Assembly (NCBI GenBank): GCA_018829455.1
Contig: JAHJUB010000002.1
Coordinates: 1-35,428 of the forward strand
Direction: 5' to 3'
From: Candidatus Omnitrophota bacterium
GTDB lineage: Bacteria; Ratteibacteria; UBA8468; MWAK01
DNA length: 35,428 nucleotides
The notes beneath the pieces were generated by a model. The model had not been told where the DNA came from, did not search any database, and was given only the letters and a program-made list of their open reading frames with translations. Positions 15,932-23,314 of this stretch are shown piece by piece. A program made the position numbers and the translations under genes. Each line of letters starts with the position of its first letter. Position 1 is the stretch's first letter.

Positions 15932-17503
15932 CTACACCCACACCTTCCGGTCCAACGCCCGGTACTGGATGGCCTCGGAGATATGCTCCACTTCTATCTT
16001 TTCGGATTTATCCAGGTCCGCGATGGTGCGGCCGACCTTCTTCAATTTGTCGTAGGAACGGGCGCTCAACGAAAACCTCTCCATAGCGGCCTTTAAGAGG
16101 TTATCGGCTTCCGGCGTAAGCAGGCAGTGTTCTTTAATTTGCCGGCCGGTGAGAGAAGCGTTGGTGCGACCACCCCCCCACCTCGCCTCCCCCGCCAGGG
16201 GGGAGGTAGAATCACAGTAGCGCTCTGCCTGAACCTGCCGGACAGACTGAATCCGGTTGCGAATTATCTGGGAACTTTCGCCGGCCGGCCGGTTATCGCT
16301 CAAATCTGAAAACGGCACCGGCGGAACCTCCACGTGCAGGTCAATCCGGTCCAGGAGCGGACCGGAAAGTTTACTGCGGTATTTGGCAATCTGGCTGGCC
16401 GGGCAGCGGCAGGATTTACGGGGATTGCCGAGGTTGCCGCAGGGACAGGGATTCATCGCGGCAATCAGAATAAAGGAGGCCGGGAAAGAAACCGAACCTT
16501 TAGCCCGGGAAATGTGGACCAACCCCTCCTCCAGGGGCTGGCGTAAAACCTCCAGCACGCTGCGGTCAAACTCCGGAAGTTCATCCAGAAACAAAACCCC
16601 GTTGTGGGCCAGACTAACCTCTCCGGGTTTGGGTATGGAACCGCCGCCGATTAACGCTATGTCAGAGACGGTATGGTGCGGACTGCGAAAGGGGCGGTTC
16701 CGGATAAGCCCCTCCTCCGGCAGAAGACCGGCGAGACTATAAACCTTGCTGGTCTCAATCATTTCATCAAGAGTAAGAAACGGCAGGATTGACGGGACCC
16801 TTTTCGCCAGCATCGTCTTGCCGGCGCCGGGCGGTCCGACGAAAACAATATTGTGTCCGCCGGCAACCGCCACTTCCAACGCCCGCTTGGCAAATTCCTG
16901 GCCCCGAACTTCCGAAAAATCGGAAGGATACTCGGCCCGGGCTTCAAACAGCGCACCAGGTTTCAGCCGGAACGGCGCTATCTCTAACTCCCCCTGAAGA
17001 AAGGAAACTGCTTCCGAAAGGGTTGACACCGGGTAGACTTCTAAACCTTCAATAATCGCAGCTTCTGGAGCGTTTTCCCTGGGCAGGATAATTTTCTTAA
17101 TCCGATTCTCCCGGGCAAAAACAGCCATCGGCAACACTCCCCGAACCCGGCGCACTTCTCCCTGCAGGGAAAGTTCACCTAAAATATAGCACCCGGCCAG
17201 AGTTTCAGCCGTAAGGGAAGGTATTCCGCTGGTAGCCACAAGAGCAACGGCAACCGCCAGGTCAAAAGAAGGACCTTCTTTCCTTATTTCGGCCGGCGCC
17301 AAGTTAACGGTAATTCGGCGGTAGGGAAAAGGAAGGCCTGAATTCTTGATGGCCGGTTTAATACGGTCCCGGCTCTCCCGGATCGCTTGGTCCGGAAGGC
17401 CGACAATGGATATCCCGGGCAGACCGCCGGAAACGTCCACTTCAATCCTTACCAGATAAGCATTACAGCCGAAGATACCCAGGGAATTGACGGCAGAAAT
17501 CAT
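15932..17503 (-). CDS. comM: ComM/YifB-family Mg-chelatase-like AAA+ ATPase
   Basis: A 523-residue hexameric helicase-type ATPase that in Vibrio promotes branch migration during natural transformation. The N-terminal ChlI-like domain starts with GIFGCNAYLVRIEVDVSGGL. Walker A is GPPGAGKTMLAKR, Walker B is VLFLDELPEF, a Cys-rich loop reads CPCGNLGNPRKSCRC, and the C-terminal domain ends IADLDKSEKIEVEHISEAIQYRALDR. Between QAERY and TNASLTG sits an in-frame insert (CDSTSPLAGEARWGGG) coded by a GC-rich palindromic repeat, absent from typical family members. It overlaps yraN by 4 bp (ATGA). Confidence 0.93.
   Translation of the reverse strand: MISAVNSLGIFGCNAYLVRIEVDVSGGLPGISIVGLPDQAIRESRDRIKPAIKNSGLPFPYRRITVNLAPAEIRKEGPSFDLAVAVALVATSGIPSLTAETLAGCYILGELSLQGEVRRVRGVLPMAVFARENRIKKIILPRENAPEAAIIEGLEVYPVSTLSEAVSFLQGELEIAPFRLKPGALFEARAEYPSDFSEVRGQEFAKRALEVAVAGGHNIVFVGPPGAGKTMLAKRVPSILPFLTLDEMIETSKVYSLAGLLPEEGLIRNRPFRSPHHTVSDIALIGGGSIPKPGEVSLAHNGVLFLDELPEFDRSVLEVLRQPLEEGLVHISRAKGSVSFPASFILIAAMNPCPCGNLGNPRKSCRCPASQIAKYRSKLSGPLLDRIDLHVEVPPVPFSDLSDNRPAGESSQIIRNRIQSVRQVQAERYCDSTSPLAGEARWGGGRTNASLTGRQIKEHCLLTPEADNLLKAAMERFSLSARSYDKLKKVGRTIADLDKSEKIEVEHISEAIQYRALDRKVWV
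16162..16220. repeat. Palindromic repeat inserted in-frame in comM
   Basis: A GC-rich dispersed-repeat-type palindrome (CCTCCCCC...GGGGGAGG arms with a second CACCT/AGGTG pair) lies inside comM in frame, adding about 17 residues in the C-terminal third of the protein. A related C6/G6 palindrome is nested in the REP at 4709-4800. Confidence 0.65.
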
Positions 17504-17880
17504 ATTACATTCTTGGTCAGGGAAATCCTGGGGGTCTTTTCGGAAAGGTCAACGCCTACAAAATCAAAACGGATAGGTTGGTCAAACTCGCCTGACTTCT
17601 GCAGGTAAGAGGAGGCCGATTTTCCCCAGTGGGAAATCTTATTCCGGGTCAGTGATTCTATCGGGGTCCCGAAATCTGTTCCCCGGCGGGTACGAACTTC
17701 AATAAATACGAGTTCCCGGGCTTCCCGGGCAATCAGGTCAATTTCACCGTATGGGGTTTGATAATTACGCTCCAAAATACGATACCCCTGTTTTTGCAAG
17801 AATACCTCGGCCATTTTTTCACCGGCCTGGCCCAACTCTTTCCTTCCATCCTTTTTTTTGCCGGGTTCCTCAGGCGTCAT
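17500..17880 (-). CDS. yraN: YraN/UPF0102 family nuclease-fold protein
   Basis: A 126-residue protein of the YraN family, which has a restriction-endonuclease-like fold (GQAGEKMAEVFLQKQGY, NYQTPYGEIDLIARE, FIEVRTRRG). The Asp in EIDLI and the Glu in FIEVR are the likely metal ligands. Start ATG 17878-17880, eight bases after rplS. A longer reading frame exists but would overlap rplS. It lies beside comM, a common pairing consistent with DNA processing. Confidence 0.88.
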   Translation of the reverse strand: MTPEEPGKKKDGRKELGQAGEKMAEVFLQKQGYRILERNYQTPYGEIDLIAREARELVFIEVRTRRGTDFGTPIESLTRNKISHWGKSASSYLQKSGEFDQPIRFDFVGVDLSEKTPRISLTKNVI

Positions 17881-17887
17881 TAAGCTT

Positions 17888-18211
17888 TTAATGCGTACTT
17901 CGTAACTCCCCGTCTCGCAAATGATACAGTTTGGCCCGTCGGCTCTTGCCAGACTTGATAATTTCAATCTTTTTAATAATCGGACTGTAAAGAGGCACAA
18001 TGCGTTCCACGCCTTCTCCGTACGAAACCTTGCGCACCGTCATTGTGGCTCCGGTCCCGCTGCCCCGCATGGCAATAACTGTTCCCTTAAATATCTGGGT
18101 ACGCTCTTTTCCGGCTTCAACCACTTTCAGGTGCAAAGCAACCTCATCGCCGGGCTTAACCACCGGGATTTCTTTCTTAAACTCTTTTTCGATTTCTTCA
18201 ATCAGGTTCAT
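17888..18211 (-). CDS. rplS: 50S ribosomal protein L19
   Basis: A 107-residue large-subunit protein at the 30S-50S interface. It starts MNLIEEIEKEFKKEIPVVKPGD and contains VFKGTV-like IFKGTVIAMRGSG, the conserved RKVSYGEGVERIVPLYSP and KSRRAKLYHLRD. The ATG overlaps the queH stop by 4 bp (ATGA), after GGAGAAGAAG. Its usual neighbours trmD, rimM and rpsP are absent; instead it follows queH. Confidence 0.96.
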   Translation of the reverse strand: MNLIEEIEKEFKKEIPVVKPGDEVALHLKVVEAGKERTQIFKGTVIAMRGSGTGATMTVRKVSYGEGVERIVPLYSPIIKKIEIIKSGKSRRAKLYHLRDGELRSTH

Positions 18212-18735
18212 ATCTTCTTCTCCCATTCGCTGTAGAGACAACCGCAATAATTTTGATGATAAAGGCCCAGCCCCCTGCTCCGGGCTTGCGCCTCTTTTCC
18301 ATTGACCCGGAAATTCTGATAAAGAAACGGAACTCCAACCCTCCCGCCTATTTCCAGACCGAGTTCTTTCAGGGCCTGGTGGTTCTGGTGACCGCTGGCC
18401 AGAAGCGTGGTGGTGAAACCATCAAAACCACCTGTTTTTGCGGCCAAGGCAACTTTTTCCAGGCGATGCCGCCAGCAGAAGAGACACCGGCCCCCTTCAC
18501 GCTGGGCTTCGACCAGTCCGGAAAGAAAATCAGAAAAATCTGCCTGTTCCACCAGCAAAGATAACTGGAGATTTCCAAACAGGAAACCGGCGGTCATCAG
18601 CCGCCGCTGATATTCGGAATAGGGATGGATATTAGGATTATACCAATAACCGGTTAGTTGATTCCCTTCCTTATTAAGCGCTTCCTGAGGACCCAAAGCA
18701 CAGGGTCCGCAGCAGACATGAAGCAGAATACGCAC
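18208..18735 (-). CDS. queH: Epoxyqueuosine reductase QueH
   Basis: Cobalamin-independent enzyme that reduces epoxyqueuosine to queuosine in tRNA, using an iron-sulfur cluster and a second metal. The 175 residues carry HVCCGPCA at the N-terminus, NPNIHPYSEYQRR, GRCLFCWRHRLEK, TTLLASGHQNH and the C-terminal GLYHQNYCGCLYS, giving the expected Cys set. The start is GTG 18733-18735, six nucleotides from the -10 box, so the mRNA appears leaderless. It heads the operon that continues with rplS. Confidence 0.93.
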   Translation of the reverse strand: MRILLHVCCGPCALGPQEALNKEGNQLTGYWYNPNIHPYSEYQRRLMTAGFLFGNLQLSLLVEQADFSDFLSGLVEAQREGGRCLFCWRHRLEKVALAAKTGGFDGFTTTLLASGHQNHQALKELGLEIGGRVGVPFLYQNFRVNGKEAQARSRGLGLYHQNYCGCLYSEWEKKI

Positions 18736-18741
18736 TATTTT

Positions 18742-18771
18742 ATTTTAACATTAGCGCGGAAGAGGCGTCAA
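18742..18771 (-). promoter_or_regulatory. Promoter of queH, apparently leaderless
   Basis: On the minus strand TTGACG (18766-18771) is 18 nt from TAAAAT (18742-18747), preceded by TGT. Only six nucleotides separate the -10 from the GTG start. A near copy lies at 20376-20405 upstream of the PAS-HD-GYP gene. Confidence 0.7.
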
Positions 18772-18800
18772 TTAAAAGATTTATTCTTTAATGGTCTCTA

Positions 18801-18890
18801 TGTTACAATGTAAAGGTGGAATGGAAATCGTTCGGGGATAATATCTCGGCAGCCGGCAAATATTTCTTTTCGTCCCGCTCAACAGTCTAA
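18801..18890 (+). pseudogene. Decayed, internally deleted copy of the orphan gene at 21891, with promoter
   Basis: An extended -10 (TGT-TACAAT, 18801-18809) lies six nucleotides before GTG at 18816. A 24-codon frame then reads EWKSFGDN..., matching the start of the 125-residue orphan gene at 21891. From about base 18860 it matches that gene's later part (TTTCTTTTCGTCCCGCTCAACAG against TTTCTTTTTGTCCCGCTCAA), so about 210 bp are deleted and the frame is lost. It forms a divergent pair with the queH promoter. Confidence 0.65.
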
Positions 18891-18900
18891 GTGGTTTTAG

Positions 18901-20328
18901 TTAAAACTGAAATCCCTTCTCAAAAACTTTCAGGCAGGCATTCACTGCTTCCGGGTCATAAAGAATGTTTCTGTTTTGTAATATTTCAGCCAGCGCTTTG
19001 TCAATACCGAGAGCCGGCCGGTAAGGCCGGTGGGAAGACATCGCTTCAACCACGTCGGCAACCGCTAAAATTTTCGCTTCCAACATGATTTTCCCCCCGG
19101 ACAGTCCTTTGGGATAACCGGTGCCGTTTATCCTTTCGTGGTGCTGAATGGTTATCTTGGCAATCTCCCAGGGAAATTCAATTTCCTTTAATATCTGGTA
19201 ACCAACCAAGGAATGCGTCTTAATTATGGAAAATTCATGACTGTTCAGACTGCCGGGTTTGCCCAGAATTTCCACCGGAATGGTTATCTTACCCACATCA
19301 TGGAGGAGACTGGCGATGCGGATTCCCTCCACCTGTTTTTCCGGAAGGTCCATTTCTCTGGCGATGGCGGTTGCCAGCGCTGCAACCCGGGTTTCGTGAC
19401 CGGCGGTATAGGAGTCTCTTATCTCTCCTAATTTACCGATGAGATTAATCGTCTCGTTCAGTAATTTTTGCATTTTTTCTGCTGCCTGTCTGCGCTCGGT
19501 GATGTCGGTGCTGATGGTAAGTATCCGGGCGTTCTCTCCTTTTCCATTCAAGAACAGACATTTTATGGTCTGATGAAAACGTACTTCCCCTGAAGACAGA
19601 GTACAAATTTCTTCCAGAATGAATTTCTCCTTGCCGGTTCGCAACACCTCCAGGTCGTCTCGCCGGGACCGGGAAGCTTCCTTAGAAATGGCGCCAAGGT
19701 CAACATCCGTTTTCCCGGTCATTTGTTCGGGAGTAATCCCGCGGACGTCGGCCATTCTCCGGTTCGCCAAAAGATATCTACCCTGACTATCTTTGACCGA
19801 AACCAGGTTAGGGCTCATATCAATTATTTGTCTTAAAAAAGTGTACTGGCGAACACATTCCTTCTCCTCTGCCCGCTTGCGTTCGGTGATGTCGCGACCC
19901 TCCGGGATAAGAAACATAACCTTGCCGCTTTTATCTTTGATGGGCTTAAGGGAGAAGTCAACGTAATGAAGGCTTCCGTCGGCTGCAAGATGGGTCGCCT
20001 CAAAACGCACAAACTGCCCTTCCGAAGCTGATTTTACGGCAGCCCGAAGATTCTTCTGCATTTCCGGGCTATGCGTCCACCAGGGCGTCTTCCAGAACAG
20101 TTTCCCGATCACATCAGACTCTTGGATTCCGGCAAACGCCAGCGCCGACCGGTTGGCCTCGATAAGTATCCCGTCGGGTGTCATGAGACCGATAAATTGG
20201 AACGCCTGTTCGAAAATATCGGATTTCCTTTTATACTTCTCCGACACCTCCACTACCTGTTTATGGTTATTACTCAAATTCTCCGTCTGAATGTTACCTC
20301 GTTTCTTCCGCCCCGATTCATCTCCCAT
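18901..20328 (-). CDS. PAS-PAS-HD-GYP cyclic-di-GMP phosphodiesterase
   Basis: A 475-residue cytoplasmic signalling protein. PAS domain 1 spans about residues 35-155 (MTPDGILIEANRSALAFAG, ending DITERKRAEE), and PAS domain 2 about 160-285 (IIDMSPNLVSVKDSQGRY, ending DITERRQAAE). The HD-GYP domain follows from about residue 290, with GHETRVAALA, LLHDVGKITIP, and HHERINGTGYPKGLSGG. The family motif is HHExxDGxGYP; here the Asp is Asn. No membrane segment or receiver domain is visible. The start is ATG 20326-20328, seven bases after AAGGAG. Its promoter is a duplicate of the queH promoter. Confidence 0.9.
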   Translation of the reverse strand: MGDESGRKKRGNIQTENLSNNHKQVVEVSEKYKRKSDIFEQAFQFIGLMTPDGILIEANRSALAFAGIQESDVIGKLFWKTPWWTHSPEMQKNLRAAVKSASEGQFVRFEATHLAADGSLHYVDFSLKPIKDKSGKVMFLIPEGRDITERKRAEEKECVRQYTFLRQIIDMSPNLVSVKDSQGRYLLANRRMADVRGITPEQMTGKTDVDLGAISKEASRSRRDDLEVLRTGKEKFILEEICTLSSGEVRFHQTIKCLFLNGKGENARILTISTDITERRQAAEKMQKLLNETINLIGKLGEIRDSYTAGHETRVAALATAIAREMDLPEKQVEGIRIASLLHDVGKITIPVEILGKPGSLNSHEFSIIKTHSLVGYQILKEIEFPWEIAKITIQHHERINGTGYPKGLSGGKIMLEAKILAVADVVEAMSSHRPYRPALGIDKALAEILQNRNILYDPEAVNACLKVFEKGFQF

Positions 20329-20375
20329 GTTTCCGCTCCTTACTCTTTTTTTCAAAAATAAATTCAAGATAATTT

Positions 20376-20405
20376 ATTTTAACATTAGCGCGGAAGAAGT
20401 GTCAA
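20376..20405 (-). promoter_or_regulatory. Promoter of the PAS-HD-GYP gene (duplicate of the queH promoter)
   Basis: TTGACA (20400-20405) is 18 nt from TAAAAT (20376-20381), preceded by TGT. Nearly identical to 18742-18771. The IS inserted immediately behind its -35 box. Confidence 0.65.
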
Positions 20406-20409
20406 TTAA

Positions 20410-21507
20410 CGAAGTGCCTCATCTAAAATCTACTCGAAACCAATACGATGCCTCACGTAAGAAATCTACACCAAAACGTACCGCTTCTGGTAAGATAAAC
20501 AGAACAAAGGCTCCCCTTCGCGCTCAGTGCTACGGCGAGCCAAAGGAGGCGGTGAATGGGGCTAACGATGAGCGAGAAGAAAGCAATCACCAAAGAAGTG
20601 GCAAAGCGGTACCGGAAGGCAAGAAAAAAGGAGAAAGGCGGGATGTTGAATGAGTTTGTGGCGACAACCGGCTATAACCGCAACTACGCTGCCTGGGTAT
20701 TGCGCAACTGGTACAGGGAGATAGGCCGGTATCTTCACAACGGGGATAAAATCGTCCTGGTAAAAGAGAGAAATGGCAGGTTAAGGGAAAGTCCACTACA
20801 AAACCCGGAACGCTTCTTAAGAGCCAGATACCAATCAGGACCTTTGCCGATTGGAATGAGAATAAGCCCGGCTTCATTGAAGCAGACCTGGTGGGACACG
20901 ACGGGGGCAGCCCTGTGGGTATCTACGGCCAGACGCTTACCGCCACCGATATTTTCACCGGCTGGACCGAGACGGAAGCGGTCAAGAACAAAGCCAGAAT
21001 CTGGGTCTTCGCGGGCCTGAAGAACATCAGAGGGAGATTCCCCTTCCCTATCCTGGGTCTGGACTCTGACAACGGCGGTGAATTCATCAACCACCCGCTC
21101 TACGAATACTGCCTATCCGAGGAAATCACCTTCACTCGCGGTCGCTCATACCGGAAGAACGATAACTGCTATGTAGAGCAGAAGAATTATTCGGTGGTTA
21201 GAAAGATGGTGGGCTACCGCCGGTATGACACCGAAGAAGAACAGGAAATACTCAACCGGCTTTACCGGTTTCTTTCCTTCTACACCAACTACTTCCAGCC
21301 CTTAAGGAAACTGATTAAGAAAGAACGGATAGGCGCGAAGGTCAGAAAGACATACGACACCCCCAGAACACCCTACCGCCGCGTCATGGAAATACCCGAA
21401 ATACCGGAGAGAACAAAAGGAAGTGCAAAAACAGGAGGACTTCGTGTATAATTTAAGTGAGGCGGCGGAATCTATCCTTCGTATAGATTCTTACGTGAGG
21501 CATTAGG
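20410..21507 (+). mobile_element. Insertion sequence, 1,098 bp, with ATTAA target duplication
   Basis: Direct repeats ATTAA at 20405-20409 and 21508-21512 flank the element. Each end has TGCCTCA five bases in from the terminus (20415-20421 and, inverted, 21496-21502), and each end carries a second, inner copy (20449-20455; inverted and imperfect at 21458-21464). The duplicated locus near 18765-18785 shows the uninterrupted site, which supports the exact boundaries. The encoded integrase-core transposase is disrupted. Confidence 0.8.
20556..21451 (+). pseudogene. Integrase-core (rve) transposase, internally deleted and frameshifted
   Basis: The first frame, from ATG 20556 after AAAGGAGGC, encodes a basic N-terminal helix-turn-helix region (SEKKAITKEVAKRYRKARKK, TGYNRNYAAWVLRNW) up to about 20780. 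The family sequence then resumes in another frame with VKGKSTTKPGTLLKSQIP, DLVGHDGG, LDSDNGGEFIN and YRKNDNCYVEQKNYS, which holds the DDE catalytic core, and ends at 21451. About 80-100 codons that normally join the two parts are missing, inferred from family layout. The element is probably not autonomous. Confidence 0.75.
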
Positions 21508-21537
21508 ATTAAAGGGTTTATTCTTTCACGGCCTCTA

Positions 21538-21546
21538 TGTTACAAT
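21538..21546 (+). promoter_or_regulatory. Extended -10 of the orphan gene, now separated by a MITE
   Basis: TGT-TACAAT, identical to the -10 at 18801-18809. In that copy the start codon is six bases away; here the 335-bp MITE intervenes before the ATG at 21891. Confidence 0.5.
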
Positions 21547-21550
21547 ATTA

Positions 21551-21885
21551 GGGGTTACAAAAGAATAAAATTACCTATTTGCCAGAGCTGATTTTGGAGC
21601 GAGACAAGGAGCGAAGAAGATTGGTTGACACACTGCAGTCTCCCTGCCATACGCCGAAGAGACGAAGAAGGTACAACTTCTGGCAGGGTTGTCACTGTAC
21701 TACTCAATCAATAAGCGACGCAGTCGCAGCCCAAAAGCACCTGGCCCTTCGGGGAATCCCGTCTTTGGGTCATTGCGGCGTTGCTCCTCGGTTATGTGCC
21801 ACAGTGGGCACAGAACCTTCGTCGCGCCTGGCACTGACCTTAAATCCGGGACTCCAAATAGGTAATTTTATTCTTTTGTAACCCC
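21551..21885. mobile_element. MITE-like element with perfect 31-bp terminal inverted repeats
   Basis: Bases 21551-21581 (starting GGGGTTACAAAAGAATAAAA) are repeated perfectly inverted at 21855-21885. TTA flanks both sides (21548-21550, 21886-21888), a likely 3-bp target duplication. The 273-bp interior has no convincing gene. The paralogous copy at 18804-18824 shows the same sequence without the element. Confidence 0.8.
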
Positions 21886-21890
21886 TTAAC

Positions 21891-22268
21891 ATGGAATGGA
21901 AATCGTTCGGGGACAATATCTCAATAACCGGCAAACCAAGGGAAGTGCGCTCGTTAAAACTGCCGGATGCGCTCGGCAATTTCCGGCGTTACCGGGTTAC
22001 CACCACCTGGGATTTAGACCGGTACAATTTCACCCGGGCGCCGGCCGTCGGACGGCTGGCCAAAGACAATAAGGAGGGTAAAATCGGCGCGGTGGTTATG
22101 GGTCGCAGCGGCGGTTATCTAAAAATCGGACGGTTTCCGAACCGGCAGACGTTTCTTTTTGTCCCGCTCAACAGTCTCAGTCAAAAAGTAAAAAACGGCC
22201 TTCTCAAAAACGAGAACTTGGACCTCTTCCTGGAAGGAAACCTGCTCTTCGCCCGCCAAAGGGAATGA
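21891..22268 (+). CDS. Orphan protein of unknown function
   Basis: A 125-residue soluble protein starting MEWKSFGDNISITGK, rich in basic and aromatic residues (YRVTTTWDLDRYNF, GGYLKIGRFPNRQTFLFVPL). I do not recognise a family. It has no signal peptide or membrane segment. The start has no ribosome site, and its original promoter, conserved in the decayed copy at 18801-18890, is now 345 bp upstream on the far side of the MITE. The repeated occurrence of its 5' end and promoter suggests a real, once-duplicated gene; whether it is still expressed is unclear. Confidence 0.6.
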   Translation: MEWKSFGDNISITGKPREVRSLKLPDALGNFRRYRVTTTWDLDRYNFTRAPAVGRLAKDNKEGKIGAVVMGRSGGYLKIGRFPNRQTFLFVPLNSLSQKVKNGLLKNENLDLFLEGNLLFARQRE

Positions 22269-22636
22269 CGAACTAAAATTTGGTGGGAGAGGCGGAAAGG
22301 ATTAAGTAGGGGCGCCATTCATGGCGCCCGCGGGTCGGATCCTCCTTCGCCAAGGCTACGGCGGACGCGGTAAATCCGACCCCTACATTAACAGCGCCAA
22401 ACAAGCTTGGCAACTACAAATAAAAAGCGACCCTGAAAGGGTCGCGCACTACGTAGGAACGGGAATAGTTAAAGTAGTGTGGATTCCCGCTTACTATCCG
22501 CCTTCGCTAAAGCTTCGGCGGACACAGTCCGCGGGAATGACAGAGGGGTGACAGGCGACCCTGAAAGGGTCGCACTACGAAAGAGACAGGCGGGACGCCT
22601 GTCCTACTACGCGGGTCGGATGAATCCGACCCCTAC
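22269..22636. repeat. Dense REP cluster, no gene
   Basis: A tandem series of GTAG/CTAC-footed hairpins: 22306-22386 (GGCGCCAT and GGTCGGAT stems, the second with a 33-bp insert in its loop at 22341-22373), 22394-22417, 22427-22452 (GCGACCC), 22474-22537 (TTCCCGC/GCGGGAA enclosing a CCGCC...GGCGG palindrome), 22555-22578 (GCGACCC again), 22586-22607 (ACAGGCG) and 22611-22636 (GGTCGGAT). I see no coding potential here. Confidence 0.8.
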
Positions 22637-22673
22637 ATTTTTAGTGTGTTTTGTACTTCTTCAAGCGAGGATT

Positions 22674-22831
22674 GTCTCTTTTGCAGCACTTCGCGAAGTG
22701 TCAGCGACAAAACAAGCAATACGGAGGCTTGAGTGGCCGGGGCTCACCTGCAGTTTAGGTGAGAACACGGCGAGGCTCAAGCCGGAGTTGCGTAGTTTTG
22801 TCTGACACGAAGAGTGTGCAGCAAAAGAGAC
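22674..22831. repeat. 158-bp branched inverted repeat downstream of rpsG
   Basis: The outer arms GTCTCTTTTGC and GCAAAAGAGAC match perfectly. Further pairing follows inward: CGACAAAAC with GTTTTGTC and GGCTTGAG with CTCAAGCC. Side hairpins are CACTTCG/CGAAGTG and CTCACCT/AGGTGAG. On the minus strand it begins 10 nt after the rpsG stop, so it could fold as a structured 3' end, or it may be a small mobile element. Confidence 0.65.
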
Positions 22832-22840
22832 ATCCGAGCG

Positions 22841-23311
22841 CTACCACCGATAATGCGCAAAAGCCCGGTTGGCTTCGGCCATGCGGTGAACCTCATCCCG
22901 ACGCTTGATGGTCTCACCTTCGCCCTTGTAAGCATCCAGAAGTTCTCCGGCGAGTTTCTCAAACATCGGTTTTCCCTTACGCTTACGAATTATCTCCAGC
23001 ATCCAGCGGATAGCCAAAGACAAGGAACGGGCCGAGGGAACTTCCATCGGCACCTGGTAGGTGGCGCCGCCGATTCTCCGGCTGCGCACCTCAACCCTGG
23101 GACGGGCATTATCTAAGGCCTTTTTCAAAACGGCGGTTGGATTTTCCTTGGTCTTCTCGCCGATAATGTCCATCGTCCGATAAAAACTGGCGCGGGTAGT
23201 GCTCTTCTTGCCGTCATACATCATCAAATTAACGAATCGGGCAATCTCCAAACTGTTATACTTCGGGTCCGGCAACATCTCTCTTTTACTTGCCTTTCTT
23301 CGTCTTCCCAT
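22841..23311 (-). CDS. rpsG: 30S ribosomal protein S7
   Basis: A 156-residue primary 16S rRNA-binding protein of the 30S head. It starts MGRRRKASKREMLPDPKYNS and contains VNLMMYDGKKSTT, ALDNARPRVEVRSRRIGGATYQVP and AIRWMLEIIRKRK; it ends in EANRAFAHYRW. Its ATG lies just after the rpsL stop, using GGAG inside the rpsL end. fusA, the usual next gene, is not downstream. Confidence 0.97.
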   Translation of the reverse strand: MGRRRKASKREMLPDPKYNSLEIARFVNLMMYDGKKSTTRASFYRTMDIIGEKTKENPTAVLKKALDNARPRVEVRSRRIGGATYQVPMEVPSARSLSLAIRWMLEIIRKRKGKPMFEKLAGELLDAYKGEGETIKRRDEVHRMAEANRAFAHYRW

Positions 23312-23314
23312 AGG

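Noticed and set aside
15932..15934. TAG stop of comM as another REP-derived stop
   Set aside because: The bases include GTAG but no hairpin follows it, so it does not belong with the six REP-foot stops. The rpsG TAG (22841-22843) is similar: the inverted repeat starts 10 nt later and has no GTAG foot.
21579..21881. 100-codon frame within the MITE
   Set aside because: It runs into the terminal repeat, lacks a ribosome site and has no recognisable domain; the interior is better seen as non-coding.
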